From Pseudomonas putida NBRC 14164 (GTDB taxonomy: Bacteria; Pseudomonadota; Gammaproteobacteria; Pseudomonadales; Pseudomonadaceae), in NCBI RefSeq assembly GCF_000412675.1, contig NC_021505.1, positions 1,606,501 to 1,670,500 of the forward strand: a DNA stretch of 64,000 nucleotides, in the 5' to 3' direction. Each line of letters begins with the position of its first letter. The stretch's first letter is position 1. Both the position numbers and the translations under genes were made by a program. The notes under the pieces are model-generated. The model made no database searches. It was not told the DNA's origin and saw only the letters and a program-made list of their open reading frames with translations. This document shows, one piece after another, positions 7,691 through 16,639 of this stretch.

Positions 7691-9166
7691 ATGTGGCGTG
7701 AAACCAAGATTCTGCTGATCGATGACGACAGCGCGCGCCGCCGCGATCTGGCGGTGGTGCTGAATTTCCTCGGTGAAGAAAACCTCGCTTGCTCGAGCCA
7801 TGACTGGCAGCAAGCGGTCGAGTCGTTGTCTTCGAGCCGTGAAATATTGTGCGTGCTCATCGGCAGCGTAGACGCTCCGGGCAATCTCCTTGGGCTCGTT
7901 AAGACAGTGGCCGGGTGGGATGAGTTCCTTCCGGTGCTGCTATTAGGTGAAATTTCTTCTGCGGAGTTCCCGGAAGACCTTCGCCGCCGGGTGCTTTCCA
8001 ACCTGGAAATGCCACCAAGCTACAGCCAGTTGCTGGATTCACTGCACCGTGCCCAGGTCTATCGCGAGATGTACGACCAGGCGCGCGAGCGCGGCCGTCA
8101 GCGCGAGCCTAACCTGTTCCGCAGCCTGGTCGGCACCAGCCGTGCCATCCAGCACGTGCGGCAGATGATGCAGCAGGTGGCCGATACCGACGCCAGCGTG
8201 CTGATCCTGGGTGAGTCGGGCACCGGCAAGGAGGTGGTGGCGCGCAACCTGCACTACCATTCCAAGCGCCGCGAAGCGCCGTTTGTACCCGTCAACTGTG
8301 GCGCGATCCCGGCCGAGCTGCTGGAAAGCGAACTGTTCGGCCACGAGAAAGGTGCCTTTACCGGGGCGATCACCAGCCGCGCCGGGCGTTTCGAGCTGGC
8401 CAATGGCGGTACGCTGTTCCTCGACGAAATTGGCGACATGCCGTTGCCGATGCAGGTCAAGCTGCTGCGTGTGCTGCAGGAGCGTACCTTCGAGCGTGTG
8501 GGTAGCAACAAGACCCAGAGCATCGACGTGCGCATCATCGCCGCAACGCACAAGAACCTCGAAACCATGATCGAGGACGGCACCTTCCGCGAAGACCTGT
8601 ACTACCGCCTGAACGTATTCCCCATCGAGATGGCGCCGCTGCGTGAGCGGGTGGAAGATATTCCGTTGCTGATGAACGAGCTTATCTCGCGCATGGAGCA
8701 CGAGAAGCGCGGCTCCATTCGCTTCAACTCGGCGTCGATAATGTCGTTGTGCCGCCACGGCTGGCCGGGCAACGTGCGCGAGCTGGCCAACCTTGTCGAG
8801 CGCATGGCGATCATGCACCCGTACGGGGTGATTGGCGTGTCCGAGCTGCCGAAGAAATTCCGCTACGTCGATGACGAAGACGAGCAGATGGTCGACAGTC
8901 TGCGCAGCGATCTGGAAGAACGCGTGGCCATCAACGGCCACACGCCAAACTTCAGCAACCCTGCGATGCTGCCACCTGAAGGCCTGGACCTGAAGGACTA
9001 CCTCGGTAGCCTGGAGCAGGGCCTGATCCAGCAGGCGCTGGACGATGCCAACGGTATCGTTGCCCGCGCGGCTGAACGTTTGCGTATTCGCCGTACCACC
9101 CTGGTCGAGAAGATGCGCAAGTACGGCATGAGCCGCCAAGGTGGCGAGGACCAGGCGGAGGATTGA
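7691..9166 (+). CDS. fleQ: Flagellar master regulator FleQ (sigma-54 activator, c-di-GMP sensor)
   Basis: A 491-residue enhancer-binding protein that activates flagellar sigma-54 promoters and switches biofilm genes in response to c-di-GMP. Residues 1-120 form an atypical receiver domain: the acidic DDD cluster (11-13) is kept, but the phospho-Asp position reads CVLIGSV, so it is not phosphorylatable. The AAA+ domain has Walker A GESGTGK (174-180), the sigma-54-contacting GAFTGA loop (221-226) and Walker B LFLDE. The c-di-GMP-binding LFRS motif (142-145) and Arg185 are intact, so the sensing role is probably kept. A Fis-type HTH ends the protein ([22 protein letters not shown]). The start at 7691 follows AGGGAAG. 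In most pseudomonads fleSR comes next; here 19 kb of glycan genes intervene. Confidence 0.97.
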   Translation: MWRETKILLIDDDSARRRDLAVVLNFLGEENLACSSHDWQQAVESLSSSREILCVLIGSVDAPGNLLGLVKTVAGWDEFLPVLLLGEISSAEFPEDLRRRVLSNLEMPPSYSQLLDSLHRAQVYREMYDQARERGRQREPNLFRSLVGTSRAIQHVRQMMQQVADTDASVLILGESGTGKEVVARNLHYHSKRREAPFVPVNCGAIPAELLESELFGHEKGAFTGAITSRAGRFELANGGTLFLDEIGDMPLPMQVKLLRVLQERTFERVGSNKTQSIDVRIIAATHKNLETMIEDGTFREDLYYRLNVFPIEMAPLRERVEDIPLLMNELISRMEHEKRGSIRFNSASIMSLCRHGWPGNVRELANLVERMAIMHPYGVIGVSELPKKFRYVDDEDEQMVDSLRSDLEERVAINGHTPNFSNPAMLPPEGLDLKDYLGSLEQGLIQQALDDANGIVARAAERLRIRRTTLVEKMRKYGMSRQGGEDQAED

Positions 9167-9191
9167 CGCCTGGTGGCGCCCCTGAAATGAC

Positions 9192-9280
9192 CGCTTCGCG
9201 GGTAAACCCGCTCCCGCAGCAATGGCGCAAGTTTTAAGTATTGCGCGACACCTGTGGGGGCGGGTTACCCGCGACGAGGC
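9192..9280. repeat. REP pair at the left edge of the glycan island
   Basis: Facing REP units at 9192-9220 (CGCTTCGCGGGTAAACCCGC...) and 9252-9280 (CTGTGGGGGCGGGTTACCCG...). They lie just after fleQ. The rest of the 334-base gap to rfbF holds no gene, only a sigma-54-like site listed separately. Confidence 0.85.
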
Positions 9281-9413
9281 AAGCAAAATTCCCTCCATTA
9301 TTTATTCTTCCCCGCTCGCCAGTCGGCCAGGGCCGGCCCCGGCATGGGTTGAGCCTTCTCGAGCCCCCCCCCAGTAAACAAAACCGATTTCGCAGCCAGT
9401 GCGATCCTAAAGC

Positions 9414-9429
9414 AGGCATGCGTTTTGCT
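9414..9429 (+). promoter_or_regulatory. Candidate sigma-54 promoter of the glycan island
   Basis: AGGCATGCGTTTTGCT: GG (9415-9416) and GC (9427-9428) have the obligatory 12-base offset, and TTGCT is a perfect -12 element; the -24 element differs from TGGCACG at two positions. It lies 72 bases before rfbF. If used, it would place the glycan operon under RpoN and probably FleQ, in step with the flagellum. Confidence 0.6.
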
Positions 9430-9500
9430 TTGCCTAGCATAAAGGGCCAAGGGCCAGTTTTTTGTCGCCGCCCCTCCGACCAATGCGGACCAACAGTACA

Positions 9501-10271
9501 ATGAAAGCAGTCATTCTGGCCGGTGGGCTGGGCACACGCATCAGCGAAGAATCTCACCTGCGCCCCAAGCCGATGATCGAGATAGGCGGCAAGCCGATCA
9601 TCTGGCACATCATGAAGATCTACTCGCACTACGGTATCAACGACTTCGTCATTTGCCTGGGCTACAAGGGCTATGTGATCAAGGAGTACTTCGCCAACTA
9701 CTTCTTGCACATGTCGGACGTGACCTTCGACATGGCAGAAAACCGCATGGATATCCATAACCGCCACGCCGAGCCATGGCGGGTGACGCTGGTGGATACC
9801 GGTGAAAACACCGCCACCGGTGGCCGCCTGAAGCGTGTTCGCGATTACGTGGGCGATGAAACCTTCTGCCTCACTTACGGCGACGGTGTGTCCGACGTCG
9901 ATATTCCGCGCCTGATCGAATTCCACCGTCAGCACGGCAAGATGGCCACGGTTACCGCCGTACAACCGCCGGGCCGTTACGGCGCCCTGGATGTGCACGG
10001 CGAGCAGGTGCGCGGCTTTCAGGAAAAGCCGGCAGGCGACGGTGGCTGGATCAATGGTGGCTTCTTCGTGCTCGAACCTGCCGCGCTCGAATACATCCAG
10101 GGTGATGCCACTACCTGGGAAGACGAGCCCATGCGCCGCCTGGCCGAAGACGGCCAGTTGATGAGCCACCTGCACCGTGGCTTCTGGCAGCCGATGGATA
10201 CCCTGCGTGATCGCACGCTGCTTGAAACACACTGGAAGAACGGCGACGCAGCATGGCAGCTATGGCGTTGA
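9501..10271 (+). CDS. rfbF: Glucose-1-phosphate cytidylyltransferase RfbF
   Basis: A 256-residue nucleotidyltransferase that makes CDP-glucose from CTP and glucose-1-phosphate. The start of the Rossmann-like fold carries the nucleotide-binding signature [20 protein letters not shown], with RfbF-specific [26 protein letters not shown] following, then [10 protein letters not shown] (metal-binding Asp residues) and a late [12 protein letters not shown] segment. The length equals that of Salmonella and Yersinia RfbF/DdhA. The start at 9501 is chosen because homology begins at MKAVILAGG; no strong ribosome site is visible. It overlaps rfbG by 19 bases and heads the island, directly downstream of a sigma-54-like site. 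Confidence 0.95.
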   Translation: MKAVILAGGLGTRISEESHLRPKPMIEIGGKPIIWHIMKIYSHYGINDFVICLGYKGYVIKEYFANYFLHMSDVTFDMAENRMDIHNRHAEPWRVTLVDTGENTATGGRLKRVRDYVGDETFCLTYGDGVSDVDIPRLIEFHRQHGKMATVTAVQPPGRYGALDVHGEQVRGFQEKPAGDGGWINGGFFVLEPAALEYIQGDATTWEDEPMRRLAEDGQLMSHLHRGFWQPMDTLRDRTLLETHWKNGDAAWQLWR

Positions 10272-11329
10272 GCCCGGCATTCTGGGCAGGGCGCCGCGTC
10301 CTGCTGACCGGGCATACCGGTTTCAAGGGCGGCTGGCTGGCAGTGTGGCTGCGCCAGCTTGGCGCCGAGCTGCGCGGTTTCGCCTTGCCTGCCGCCACCA
10401 CACCATCGCTGTGGCAGGTCGCGCAACTGCAACAGCAGATTCCAGGTGATTTCGCCGATATCCGTGATGCCTCGGCCCTGGCCCGTGGCCTGCAGGATTT
10501 CCAACCCGAACTGGTGCTGCACTTGGCGGCTCAGCCGCTGGTGCGCGAGTCTTACCGGGCGCCGGCTGACACCTACGCTACCAACGTCATGGGTACGCTG
10601 AACCTGCTGGAGGCCGTGCGTGGCACGCCCTCGGTACGTGCGGTGCTGGTGGTGACCACTGACAAGTGCTACGACAACCGCGAGTGGCCCTGGCCCTACC
10701 GTGAGCAGGATGCCCTGGGCGGCTTCGACCCCTATAGCAGCAGCAAGGCCTGCGTCGAACTGCTGTGCGCAAGCTACCGCGACTCTTTCCTGCGTTCCGC
10801 CGGCGTGGCCCTGGCCACGGCACGTGCTGGCAATGTTCTGGGGGGCGGGGACTGGTCTGCCGAGCGCTTGCTGCCGGATATCTTCCGCGCCTGGCAAGAC
10901 GGTGAAGAAGTGGTCTTGCGCTACCCCCATGCGACCCGCCCCTGGCAGCACGTGCTCGACCCGCTGATGGGCTACCTGCAGCTGGCGCAGGGCTTGCTCA
11001 CAGACGCCGAGCGATACGCAACTGCCTGGAACTTCGGCCCGGACAGCGCAGGCCTGGCTACCGTCGGCGAAATCGTCCGTCGTCTTGCCCTGCGCTGGCC
11101 GGGCGAGGCGCGCTGGTCGGTCGCCGGCGATGCCCAGCCGCATGAAGCCGGTTTGCTGGCACTGGATTCCAGCAAGGCGCGGCAAGTGCTTGGCTGGGCA
11201 CCGCGCTGGTCGCTGGATGAAACCCTGAAACATACCCTGGACTGGCACCTGGCCTGGCGCGCAGGGCGTGACATGAACATCGTTACCCGCGAGCAGATCG
11301 CGGCTCACCAAGGCGGAACCCATGAGTGA
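10253..11329 (+). CDS. rfbG: CDP-glucose 4,6-dehydratase RfbG
   Basis: A 358-residue extended SDR that converts CDP-glucose to CDP-4-keto-6-deoxyglucose, the second step of the pathway begun by RfbF. The NAD-binding motif GHTGFKG is at 20-26, and the catalytic Tyr161-x3-Lys165 falls in [24 protein letters not shown] and [12 protein letters not shown] are signatures of this enzyme rather than of dTDP-glucose dehydratase. The start overlaps the end of rfbF; a second ATG at 10262 is possible. The stop overlaps the rfbH start by 8 bases, indicating translational coupling. Confidence 0.94.
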   Translation: MAAMALSPAFWAGRRVLLTGHTGFKGGWLAVWLRQLGAELRGFALPAATTPSLWQVAQLQQQIPGDFADIRDASALARGLQDFQPELVLHLAAQPLVRESYRAPADTYATNVMGTLNLLEAVRGTPSVRAVLVVTTDKCYDNREWPWPYREQDALGGFDPYSSSKACVELLCASYRDSFLRSAGVALATARAGNVLGGGDWSAERLLPDIFRAWQDGEEVVLRYPHATRPWQHVLDPLMGYLQLAQGLLTDAERYATAWNFGPDSAGLATVGEIVRRLALRWPGEARWSVAGDAQPHEAGLLALDSSKARQVLGWAPRWSLDETLKHTLDWHLAWRAGRDMNIVTREQIAAHQGGTHE

Positions 11330-12647
11330 CAGTACGGCGCAGCAGTTGCGCCAACAGATTGCCGAACTGGTCGGGCGCTATGCCGAGCTGCAGATGGCAC
11401 CCAAACCTTTTGTCGCAGGGCAGAGCAGCGTGCCGCCCTCCGGCAAGGTGATCGGCGCCGGCGAGTTGCAGTCCATGACCGAGGCCGTGCTGGATGGCTG
11501 GTTGACCACCGGCCGCTTCAACGAGGCGTTCGAGAAGCGCCTGGCCAAGTACCTGGGGCGTCGTTGTGTACTCACCACCAACTCCGGCTCGTCGGCCAAC
11601 CTGCTGGCGTTTTCCGCACTGACCTCGCCACGCCTCGGCGACCGGGCGATCAAGCCGGGTGACGAGGTGATCGGCGTTGCTGCCGGCTTCCCCACCACCG
11701 TCAACCCGATCCTGCAGTTCGGCGCGGTACCGGTGTTCGTCGATGTCGAGATGGGCACCTACAACATCGACCCGGCGCTGATCGAAGCGGCCATCGGCCC
11801 GAAGACCAAGGCCATCATGTTGGCCCACACCCTGGGCAACCCCTTCGACCTGGGCGTTGTGCGCGCCCTGTGCGACAAGTACGGCCTGTGGCTGATCGAA
11901 GACTGCTGCGATGCCCTGGGTTCCACTTACCAGGGCCGTATGGTTGGCGGCTTTGGCGATATCGGCACCCTCAGCTTCTACCCGGCGCACCACATCACCA
12001 TGGGCGAGGGCGGTGCGGTGTTTACCGACTCGCCGTTGCTCAAGCGCATCATCGAGTCGTACCGCGACTGGGGCCGCGATTGCTACTGCGCGCCGGGCGA
12101 GGACAACACCTGCAGCAAGCGCTTCTGCTGGCAAATGGGTGACCTGCCGCAAGGCTACGACCACAAGTACACCTACTCGCACCTGGGCTACAACCTGAAG
12201 ATCACCGACATGCAGGCCGCCTGCGCCCTGGCGCAGATGGACCGGGTTGATGATTTCGTTGCCGCCCGTAAGCGCAACTTCGCCTGGCTGAGCGACCGGC
12301 TGGCCGGTTGTGCGGACCAACTGATCCTGCCGCAGGCCACCCGCGACAGCGACCCGTCCTGGTTCGGGTATCCGATCACCCTGCGCGATGGCTGCGGCAT
12401 CAATCGCGTCGAGCTGGTGCGCTACCTGGATGAACAGGGCGTGGGCACGCGCTTGCTGTTTGCCGGCAACCTGACCCGCCAGCCCTACATGCAGGGGCTG
12501 AACTACCGGGTTTCCGGCGAGTTGCCGGTAACCGACAAGATCATGAACGACACGTTCTGGATCGGCCTGTGGCCGGGCTTGAGCGACGCCCACCTGGAAC
12601 ATGCGGCCAGTCACATCGAAGCCTGGCTCAACCGAGGATCCCAATGA
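11322..12647 (+). CDS. rfbH: CDP-4-keto-6-deoxyglucose 3-dehydrase (E1, RfbH)
   Basis: A 441-residue PMP-dependent, iron-sulfur dehydrase that removes the C3 hydroxyl. The aminotransferase fold has His in place of the PLP-binding Lys (FYPAHHITMGEGG, His223/His224), as in the Yersinia E1 enzyme. The E1 [2Fe-2S] pattern C-x57-C-x-C-x7-C is exact: Cys196, Cys254, Cys256, Cys264. Known E1 enzymes need a separate E3 flavin/iron-sulfur reductase (RfbI/AscD); none is encoded nearby. Product: CDP-4-keto-3,6-dideoxyglucose if an E3 partner exists. The stop overlaps the next gene in an ATGATGA arrangement. Confidence 0.95.
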   Translation: MSDSTAQQLRQQIAELVGRYAELQMAPKPFVAGQSSVPPSGKVIGAGELQSMTEAVLDGWLTTGRFNEAFEKRLAKYLGRRCVLTTNSGSSANLLAFSALTSPRLGDRAIKPGDEVIGVAAGFPTTVNPILQFGAVPVFVDVEMGTYNIDPALIEAAIGPKTKAIMLAHTLGNPFDLGVVRALCDKYGLWLIEDCCDALGSTYQGRMVGGFGDIGTLSFYPAHHITMGEGGAVFTDSPLLKRIIESYRDWGRDCYCAPGEDNTCSKRFCWQMGDLPQGYDHKYTYSHLGYNLKITDMQAACALAQMDRVDDFVAARKRNFAWLSDRLAGCADQLILPQATRDSDPSWFGYPITLRDGCGINRVELVRYLDEQGVGTRLLFAGNLTRQPYMQGLNYRVSGELPVTDKIMNDTFWIGLWPGLSDAHLEHAASHIEAWLNRGSQ

Positions 12648-14173
12648 TGAGCACCCCTACCGCCAGCGCGGGTACCTTGTTCGACAAACCGCTGTTCATC
12701 CTGGAAATGGCGAACAACCACATGGGCGATGTGGCGCATGGCGTGGCGCTGATCCGCGCCTTTGCCGAGGTGTGCAAGGCATTTCCGTTCCGCTTCGCTT
12801 TCAAGCTGCAATACCGTGATCTGGACACCTTCATTCACCCGGCGATGCGTGGCCGTGACGATGTGAAGTACATCAAGCGCTTCAGCGAGACGCGCCTGTC
12901 CCGTGAGCAGTTCGATAGCCTGGTGGCGGAAATCCGTGCCAACGGTTTCCTCTGCCTGTCCACGCCGTTCGATGAGGCATCGGTGGAGGTGATCGAAGAG
13001 CAGCAGCTGGATGCGATCAAGATCGCCAGTTGCTCCATGAGCGACTGGCCATTGCTGGAACGCGTGGTACAGACTCAGCATCCGCTGATCGTTTCCACTG
13101 CCGGATCGACCCTGGAAGAGCTCGATCGCCTGGTCAGTTTCCTTGCCCATCGGGAAAAGAACTTCGCCATCCTGCATTGTGTAGGCGAGTACCCGACCGC
13201 CGATGCCAACATGCATCTGTCGCAGGTGGATTTTCTGCGCCGGCGTTATCCGGGTGTGCGCGTGGGCTTTTCAACGCATGAAAATCCGGACAATACCGAT
13301 ATCGTCAAGATTGCACTCGCCAAGGGCGCGCGCATTTTCGAAAAGCACGTCGGCTTGCCCACCGAGCAGTTCCCGCTCAACGCCTATTCGGCAAGCCCGG
13401 AGCAGGTTCGACGCTGGCTGGAAGCCGCGCAATATGCCTTGCTGCTCTGCGGTGAAGGCGAGCAGCGTTTGCCGGTAAACGAGAGTGAAGTCGCCAGCCT
13501 GCGCTCCCTGCGTCGTGGCGTATTTGCGCGCAGGGCCATTGCCGCGGGCGAGGTGGTACAGGCAGACGATGTGTATTTTGCTTTCCCGCCGCAGGATGGG
13601 CAGATCACTGCCAATGACTGGTCGAAATACGCCACCTTCACAGCCCAGGCGGATATTCCCGAGCATGCAGCGCTGAGCACGCAGAACAGCACGCGGCGCG
13701 ATGTGCGTGACAAGGTCTGGGAGATTGTCCAGCGCGTTCGGGCGCAGCTGAGCAGCAGCCACGTGGTGGTACCGGGCCGGGTGGACCTGGAAATATCCCA
13801 CCACTATGGCCTGGAGCATTTCGACGAGGTCGGTTTGACCATGCTCACAGTGGTCAACAGGGGTTACTGCAAGAAGCTGCTGATGCTCCTGCCGGGTCAG
13901 CAGCACCCGGAGCAATATCACCAGCGCAAGGAAGAGACCTTCCACGTCCTGCATGGCGAGCTGACGCTGCAGCTGGACGGTGTAAGTCGTGCCTGCCGCC
14001 CGGGCGATGTGGTCACTGTCGAGCCAGGTGTTCGCCATGCCTTCCACAGTCAGGAAGGGGCAATCATCGAAGAGCTGTCTTCCACGCATTTCAGCAATGA
14101 TTCGTTCTATACCGACGAAGCGATCAATGCCAATCGCGACCGTAAAACCCTCTTGAGCTATTGGATGGACTGA
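12644..14173 (+). CDS. NeuB-like (N-acetylneuraminate synthase family) enzyme fused to a cupin
   Basis: A 509-residue fusion. Residues 15-260 form the NeuB TIM barrel, which condenses phosphoenolpyruvate with an aldose; motifs include FILEMANNHMGD (18-29), CLSTPFDE, IKIASCSMSDW, STAGSTLEELD, HCVGEYPT and GFSTHE. A SAF-like segment follows at about 285-350 (SLRRGVFARRAIAAGEVVQADDV). The C-terminal 110 residues are a cupin with the metal-type pattern HQRKEETFHVLHGELTL and a second block GDVVTVEPGVRHAF. The family makes sialic, legionaminic or pseudaminic acids, but no NeuC or CMP-sugar synthetase gene is present, so the substrate is probably different. The start at 12644 is coupled to the rfbH stop. 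Confidence 0.85.
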   Translation: MMSTPTASAGTLFDKPLFILEMANNHMGDVAHGVALIRAFAEVCKAFPFRFAFKLQYRDLDTFIHPAMRGRDDVKYIKRFSETRLSREQFDSLVAEIRANGFLCLSTPFDEASVEVIEEQQLDAIKIASCSMSDWPLLERVVQTQHPLIVSTAGSTLEELDRLVSFLAHREKNFAILHCVGEYPTADANMHLSQVDFLRRRYPGVRVGFSTHENPDNTDIVKIALAKGARIFEKHVGLPTEQFPLNAYSASPEQVRRWLEAAQYALLLCGEGEQRLPVNESEVASLRSLRRGVFARRAIAAGEVVQADDVYFAFPPQDGQITANDWSKYATFTAQADIPEHAALSTQNSTRRDVRDKVWEIVQRVRAQLSSSHVVVPGRVDLEISHHYGLEHFDEVGLTMLTVVNRGYCKKLLMLLPGQQHPEQYHQRKEETFHVLHGELTLQLDGVSRACRPGDVVTVEPGVRHAFHSQEGAIIEELSSTHFSNDSFYTDEAINANRDRKTLLSYWMD

Positions 14174-14174
14174 C

Positions 14175-16004
14175 GTGCCTACCCCCTATCGTGTTGCTGA
14201 CTACATTGCTGACTTCATCGCCGATCTGGGGGTGGAGCACGTCTTCCTGTTGCCGGGCGGAGGTGCCATGCACCTCAACGACGCGGTCGGCAAGCACCCC
14301 AACCTGGATGTAGTGGCCTGCCACCATGAGCAGGCCGCCGCGATTGCTGCCGAAGCCTATTGCCGTATCAATGAGAATATCGGTGTGGCCATGGTCACCA
14401 CCGGCCCGGGTGCGACCAACGCCGTGACTGCCGTTGCGGGCGCGTGGATCGAGTCGGTGCCGTTGCTGGTCATCTCCGGCCAGGTCAAGCGTGCCGACCT
14501 GCTGCGTGGCGCGCCCCTGCGGCAGAAAGGCGTGCAGGAAGTGGACATCGTCAGTGTGGTCGAGCCGATCACCAAGTACGCGGTAACCATCCAGCAGCCA
14601 GAAGACATTCGCCGGGAGCTGGAGCGCGCGGTCTTTGTGGCACGAGATGGCCGTGCCGGCCCGGTGTGGATCGACGTACCGCTGGACGTGCAGGGCGCGC
14701 CGATCGACCCCGACAACCTGGTGGGGTGGGACGAGGCCGCTGCACCCGTTGCAGCGCTGGAGGCGCAAACGCTGGCGCAGATCCGCAGCTTGCTTGAGGG
14801 TGCCGAGAGACCGCTGATCCTCGCCGGCCATGGTGTTCGCTTGAGCGGCGCGGCCGCAGCCTTTCGTGATCTGATCGAGTCCATGGGCGTGCCGCTGGTG
14901 ACGACCTGGAATGCAATGGACCTGCTGCCGCATGAGCACCCATTGTATGTGGGGCGGCCAGGTGTGGTAGCGCTGCGTGCACCGAACTTCGCGGTACAGA
15001 ATGCCGACCTGCTGATCACCCTCGGCTGTCGTCTGGACAACATCATCACCGCCTATGCACCACGAGACTTTGCGCGCAATGCACGCAAGATCGTCGTTGA
15101 TGTGGATGCCAACGAGATCGCCAAGCTCGACATGGATATCGATGTCGCCGTTACCTGCGACGCCGCCAGCTTCGTCGACACACTGGCTGCTTCTCTGAAA
15201 GGTGTTTCGTTCAGCCGGCCACAATGGTTGGAACGTTGCCGCGACTGGAAGTCACGCTATGGCGTCAACGACGGCAAGCCCTTCGCCGCCAGCGGGCCGA
15301 TCAGCCACTTCCAGTTTGCTGACTCGCTTTCCAATGCAGTGCCGGAAAATACCCTGGTCAGCACCGGCAGCTCCGGGCTGGCGGTCGAAGTGTTCTACAC
15401 CGTATTCCGCAATCGTCCAGGCCAGCGTGTATTCCTGACCTCGGGTCTGGGTGCGATGGGTTACGGCCTGCCAGCTGCGATTGGCGCTTGCTTCGCCAAC
15501 GGCTGCAAGCCGATGGTGGCGGTGGAGAGTGATGGCAGCCTGCAACTTAATATTCAGGAGCTGGCCACGCTACGCGGTTTCAACCTGCCGATCTGCCTGG
15601 TGGTGATGAACAACGGCGGTTATGCCTCGATCCGCAACACCCAGCGCAACTACTTCGAAAGCCGCTATGTCGGCACAGGCCCTGAAGCAGGCTTGTGGAT
15701 GCCGGACCTTGAAGAACTGGCGCGTGCCTACCATTTGCCGTTCAAGCGTATCAGCGATGCCGCCGAATTGGATCAGGGCCTGGCCGAGGCGATGCAAATG
15801 CCGCGGCCGATGATTCTGGAAGTCCTGTTGATGAAGGATGAGGCATTGAGCCCGAAAGTCGCCGCGATTCCGCAGGCCGATGGTTCGATGACCTCCATGC
15901 CGCTGGAGGATATGTCGCCCTTGCTGCCGCTGGCGGTACTGGAGGAAGAAATGGCTGGCAACATCGCCCCGGTATCGCGCCAGGTTCGGCAGCAGGTCAA
16001 GTGA
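14175..16004 (+). CDS. TPP-dependent acetolactate synthase-like enzyme (YerE-type candidate)
   Basis: A 609-residue thiamine-diphosphate enzyme with the three domains of acetolactate synthase: PYR domain with the activating Glu52 (CHHEQAAAIAAEAY) and GPGATNAVTAVAGAW; central domain with AGHGVRLSGAA; PP domain with the Mg/TPP motif around Asp453 (ESDGSLQLN...VVMNNGGYASIR). Next to rfbFGH the best-known parallel is YerE, which adds a two-carbon acetyl unit from pyruvate to C4 of CDP-4-keto-3,6-dideoxyglucose in yersiniose synthesis. That role is inferred; the sequence alone only shows a carboligase or decarboxylase of the acetolactate synthase family, and a biosynthetic IlvB would normally sit beside ilvH. 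GTG start, one base after the previous stop. Confidence 0.83.
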   Translation: MPTPYRVADYIADFIADLGVEHVFLLPGGGAMHLNDAVGKHPNLDVVACHHEQAAAIAAEAYCRINENIGVAMVTTGPGATNAVTAVAGAWIESVPLLVISGQVKRADLLRGAPLRQKGVQEVDIVSVVEPITKYAVTIQQPEDIRRELERAVFVARDGRAGPVWIDVPLDVQGAPIDPDNLVGWDEAAAPVAALEAQTLAQIRSLLEGAERPLILAGHGVRLSGAAAAFRDLIESMGVPLVTTWNAMDLLPHEHPLYVGRPGVVALRAPNFAVQNADLLITLGCRLDNIITAYAPRDFARNARKIVVDVDANEIAKLDMDIDVAVTCDAASFVDTLAASLKGVSFSRPQWLERCRDWKSRYGVNDGKPFAASGPISHFQFADSLSNAVPENTLVSTGSSGLAVEVFYTVFRNRPGQRVFLTSGLGAMGYGLPAAIGACFANGCKPMVAVESDGSLQLNIQELATLRGFNLPICLVVMNNGGYASIRNTQRNYFESRYVGTGPEAGLWMPDLEELARAYHLPFKRISDAAELDQGLAEAMQMPRPMILEVLLMKDEALSPKVAAIPQADGSMTSMPLEDMSPLLPLAVLEEEMAGNIAPVSRQVRQQVK

Positions 16005-16639
16005 TGAAGCGCCACGTCCTGTTCGACTTCGACGGCACCTTGGTTGACTCCGCGCCGGCCATTCTGGCCTGCTTTGCCCGTGTGCTGAAAGCACACGGCC
16101 TGCAGGCCATGTGCCCCATAGACGCCAGCCTGATCGGGCCACCCTTGCGCCAGACGCTGGCGACACTCAGCGGTAGTAGCGACGCAGCATTGCTGGATGC
16201 CCTGAGCGCTTCGTTCAAGGACATCTACGACGCCGAAGCCTGCCTGGAAACGGCCGCCTATGCCGGGTGCCAGGTGGCCTTGGAACAGCTGCACCAGCAG
16301 GGCTTCAATCTGTCCATCGCGACCAATAAGCGGTTGCTGCCAACCCAGCGCATCATTGCGGCATTAGGTTGGCAAGGGCTGTTCAGCGAAGTGTATGCCA
16401 GTGACTCCTACCCTGATCGCTATTCGGACAAGGCCGGCATGATCGCTGCCTTGCTGGAGGATGGCGGCATTGCAGCGCAATCGGCTCTCTACATTGGCGA
16501 TACCGTCGCAGACGGTCGTGCAGCGGCTGCCAATGGTGTCGAGTTCTGGCCCGTCGCTTGGGGTTATGGTCAATTTGCCAGTCATGAGCAGCCATTGCCT
16601 TCGCCGCAACAATTGCTGGAACGCCTGGTGCGCGCATGA
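16004..16639 (+). CDS. HAD-family phosphatase (phosphoglycolate phosphatase-like)
   Basis: A 211-residue HAD hydrolase with motif I DFDGTLVDS (Asp8 nucleophile, Asp10), motif II in SIATNKR, a Lys in SDKAGM and motif IV YIGDTVADGRAA. The four-helix cap (about 18-85) places it in the Gph/PGP-like subclass, whose members dephosphorylate small sugar phosphates. Placed after a NeuB-like synthase, it could remove the phosphate from a phosphorylated sugar precursor or product, as sialic-acid-9-phosphate phosphatase does; this is inference from position. Its ATG overlaps the preceding stop (TGATG) and its own stop overlaps the next ATG. Confidence 0.85.
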   Translation: MKRHVLFDFDGTLVDSAPAILACFARVLKAHGLQAMCPIDASLIGPPLRQTLATLSGSSDAALLDALSASFKDIYDAEACLETAAYAGCQVALEQLHQQGFNLSIATNKRLLPTQRIIAALGWQGLFSEVYASDSYPDRYSDKAGMIAALLEDGGIAAQSALYIGDTVADGRAAAANGVEFWPVAWGYGQFASHEQPLPSPQQLLERLVRA

